Below, one piece after another: positions 49,650 to 51,000 of a stretch of 51,000 nt of DNA. The notes below the pieces were generated by a model that did not search any database, was not told where the DNA came from, and was given only the letters and a program-made list of their open reading frames with translations. Source of the stretch: Pseudomonas sp. (lineage in GTDB: Bacteria > Pseudomonadota > Gammaproteobacteria > Pseudomonadales > Pseudomonadaceae); assembly GCA_003488145.1 (NCBI GenBank), contig DNMQ01000439.1:1-51000 (forward strand). Reading direction: 5' to 3'. Position 1 is the first letter of the stretch. Each line of letters starts with the position of its first letter. The position numbers and the translations under genes are program-made.

Positions 49650-50597
49650 ATGACCATGGACAATGCGCAGGACCGCGCGCTGCTGCACCTGGGCCAGGCC
49701 CTGCGGGATCGCGGCTATCACTTCATCACGCCCACACCGCTGACCCATGAACGAGTCAATCAGCGCCCGGAAAATGCGCTCGCCGATGACCTGCCCGGGG
49801 TTTTCGGCTGGAGCCGCCCGTTCCAGCACGAACTGCTGCCACCACCGCTGTTCAGCCTGATGGATCAGTCTGACGTGCTGGAACCCTACGGCTCGCGCTG
49901 GCGCTCCAAGGTGCGCCTGTCCAGCCTCGACGGGCAGCTGTTCCTGCATTCGGCCTTTCCCACCGAAGCCACCGACGCGGTGTTCTTCGGCCCGGACACC
50001 TACCGTTTCGCCAGCGCCATCTGCTGCCATCTGAATCAGCATGCCGGCGAGATCCGCCGCGTGGTGGACATCGGCTGTGGCTCGGGCGCCGGCGCCATTC
50101 TCGCTGCCCTGGCGCGACCGCAAGCCGAAGTGCTGGCGGTGGATATCAATCCGGAAGCGCTGCGCTTGACGCGTATCAACGCAGCGCTGGCTGGGGCGAA
50201 CAACCTGCGCGCCGAACGCAGCGACCTGCTGAGCAACGCACAAGGCGAGTTCGATCTGGTGCTGGCCAATCCTCCTTATCTGGTCGATACCGACCAGCGC
50301 GCCTATCGCCACGGCGGCGGGCCGCTCGGTGCCGGGCTGTCGCTGGCGATTCTGGATGCCGCGCTCGGCCGCCTGGCGCCGGGCGGCACGCTACTGCTGT
50401 ATACCGGGGTCGCCATGATCGACAACCAGGACCCCTTCCTGGCCGAGGTGCGCCAGCGCCTGGAGCGTACCGACCTGCAGTGGGGCTACCGTGAGATCGA
50501 CCCGGACGTGTTTGGCGAGGAGCTGCTTGGCGGGGCCTATACCCAGTGCGATCGCATCGCTGCCGTGGTGCTGGAAGTGACGCGGGCGACGAGCTGA
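49650..50597 (+). CDS. class I SAM-dependent methyltransferase (NPPY type)
   Basis: 315 residues. The methyltransferase core follows a family-specific N-terminus (about 1-130): SAM-binding motif I VVDIGCGSGAGA (138-149), motif II VLAVDINPEALRL, and motif IV LANPPYL (NPPY at 207-210), as in HemK/PrmC-like and N-methyltransferases of polar groups. The N-terminal half differs from PrmC (no GIPLQYL-like segment), so glutamine methylation of release factors is not the best guess. It follows the iron redox enzyme after 23 bases and probably forms a two-gene unit with it. The target is unknown. A strong hairpin follows. Confidence 0.85.
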   Translation: MTMDNAQDRALLHLGQALRDRGYHFITPTPLTHERVNQRPENALADDLPGVFGWSRPFQHELLPPPLFSLMDQSDVLEPYGSRWRSKVRLSSLDGQLFLHSAFPTEATDAVFFGPDTYRFASAICCHLNQHAGEIRRVVDIGCGSGAGAILAALARPQAEVLAVDINPEALRLTRINAALAGANNLRAERSDLLSNAQGEFDLVLANPPYLVDTDQRAYRHGGGPLGAGLSLAILDAALGRLAPGGTLLLYTGVAMIDNQDPFLAEVRQRLERTDLQWGYREIDPDVFGEELLGGAYTQCDRIAAVVLEVTRATS

Positions 50598-50625
50598 ACG
50601 TTCCCGTGTGGAAAACGCTTCGCGG

Positions 50626-50663
50626 TTATCCACCCTACGACTGGCCAGGCGTAGGGTGGATAA
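50626..50663. terminator. perfect hairpin between methyltransferase and AEC transporter
   Basis: TTATCCACCCTACG (50626-50639) and CGTAGGGTGGATAA (50650-50663) form a perfect 14-base stem (15 with the next G-C) around a 10-base loop. It lies 28 bases after the methyltransferase stop and 37 before the convergent transporter end. It has no long T-run, so a bidirectional transcription barrier or a dispersed repeat element is possible. Confidence 0.65.
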
Positions 50664-50700
50664 CGCCGCAGGCTTATCCACGCGCAAGTGAGCGCGCATA

Positions 50701-51000
50701 TCAGACCGGCAACAACACCAGAATCAGCGACAGGCTGATCAACGAGCCCAGCGTCGACAGCAGCACCACCCGCGACACCCGCGAGCCCTCGCGTCCATAA
50801 AATTCCGCGAGCATGTACGGCCCGGTCCCGGTGGGTAACGCGCTGAGCAGCAGCGCCGAATAGGCCCACAGCGTCGGCAGCTCGAATACCTGAAAAGCCA
50901 GATACCAGGTAATCAGCGGCTGCACCACCAGCTTCAGCCCCACCAGCGGCCACACGCCCTGCACCCTGGCTCCCGGCTGTGGCTGGGCGAGGAACAGCCC
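50701..51000 (-). CDS. AEC-family transporter, C-terminal part (cut by window edge)
   Basis: The last 99 codons of a gene that runs off the right edge. The visible part has a Pro-rich start of a loop (LFLAQPQPGARVQGVW), then membrane helices: PLVGLKLVVQPLITWYLAFQVFEL, LWAYSALLLSALPTGTGPYMLAEFYG and VSRVVLLSTLGSLISLSLILVLLPV. The PTGTGPYMLAEFYG segment with its helix break is the signature of auxin efflux carrier (AEC) family transporters. The substrate cannot be told from this end. Confidence 0.8.
   Translation of the reverse strand, partial: GLFLAQPQPGARVQGVWPLVGLKLVVQPLITWYLAFQVFELPTLWAYSALLLSALPTGTGPYMLAEFYGREGSRVSRVVLLSTLGSLISLSLILVLLPV

Overview
The window is GC-rich, gammaproteobacterial DNA that looks like the Pseudomonas/Stutzerimonas (P. 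stutzeri) lineage. The signs are codon use, the flanking genes (a lactonase, an ECF sigma factor with a DGPF-domain partner, a TonB receptor with PepSY proteins, an AEC transporter) and dispersed intergenic repeats of a kind known from pseudomonads. No 16S or other phylogenetic marker is present, so the genus is an inference.

Layout. (1) 1-10278, general accessory and metabolic genes: a minus-strand trio (NTF2-like protein, YCII/DGPF protein, ECF42-type sigma factor cut by the window edge); a plus-strand iron-uptake operon (TonB siderophore receptor, PepSY membrane protein, small membrane protein); a minus-strand acyl-CoA dehydrogenase coupled to a hybrid sensor kinase; a secreted lactonase-type beta-propeller protein. 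(2) 10289-47329, a nearly complete lateral (Laf/Flag-2-like) flagellar locus: flgBCDEFGHIJKL plus a LafW-like gene (minus), flgA (plus), two tandem lateral flagellins (plus), a ToxR/ToxS-like membrane regulator pair (plus), fliDSTKL-lafS-motAB (minus), lafK-fliEFGHIJ-flgMN (minus) and fliMNPQR-flhBA (plus). (3) 47343-51000: a PilZ protein, a small acidic protein, a haem-oxygenase-fold iron redox enzyme with a methyltransferase, and the end of an AEC transporter.

How it fits together. LafK, a sigma-54 activator with a GAFTGA motif, would turn on early operons. A textbook -24/-12 promoter lies in front of fliD and a weaker one in front of flgB. The sigma-28 factor LafS, held by FlgM, would then turn on flagellin. 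The motor genes are of the MotA/MotB type, and no chemotaxis gene, fliO, motX or motY lies in the locus.

The main oddities are: an in-frame amber codon that splits lafS between sigma regions 2 and 4; a pair of diverged inverted repeats (about 0.8 kb of non-coding DNA) that separates fliP from fliQ; a ToxRS-like transmembrane regulator pair between the flagellins and the motor genes; FlgJ fused to a lytic transglycosylase (SLT) domain; a FliM with no recognisable CheY-binding peptide; and a long stem-loop between the two flagellin genes. Together these suggest a second motility system under membrane-signal control that may recently have been silenced, or made conditional, in this strain.
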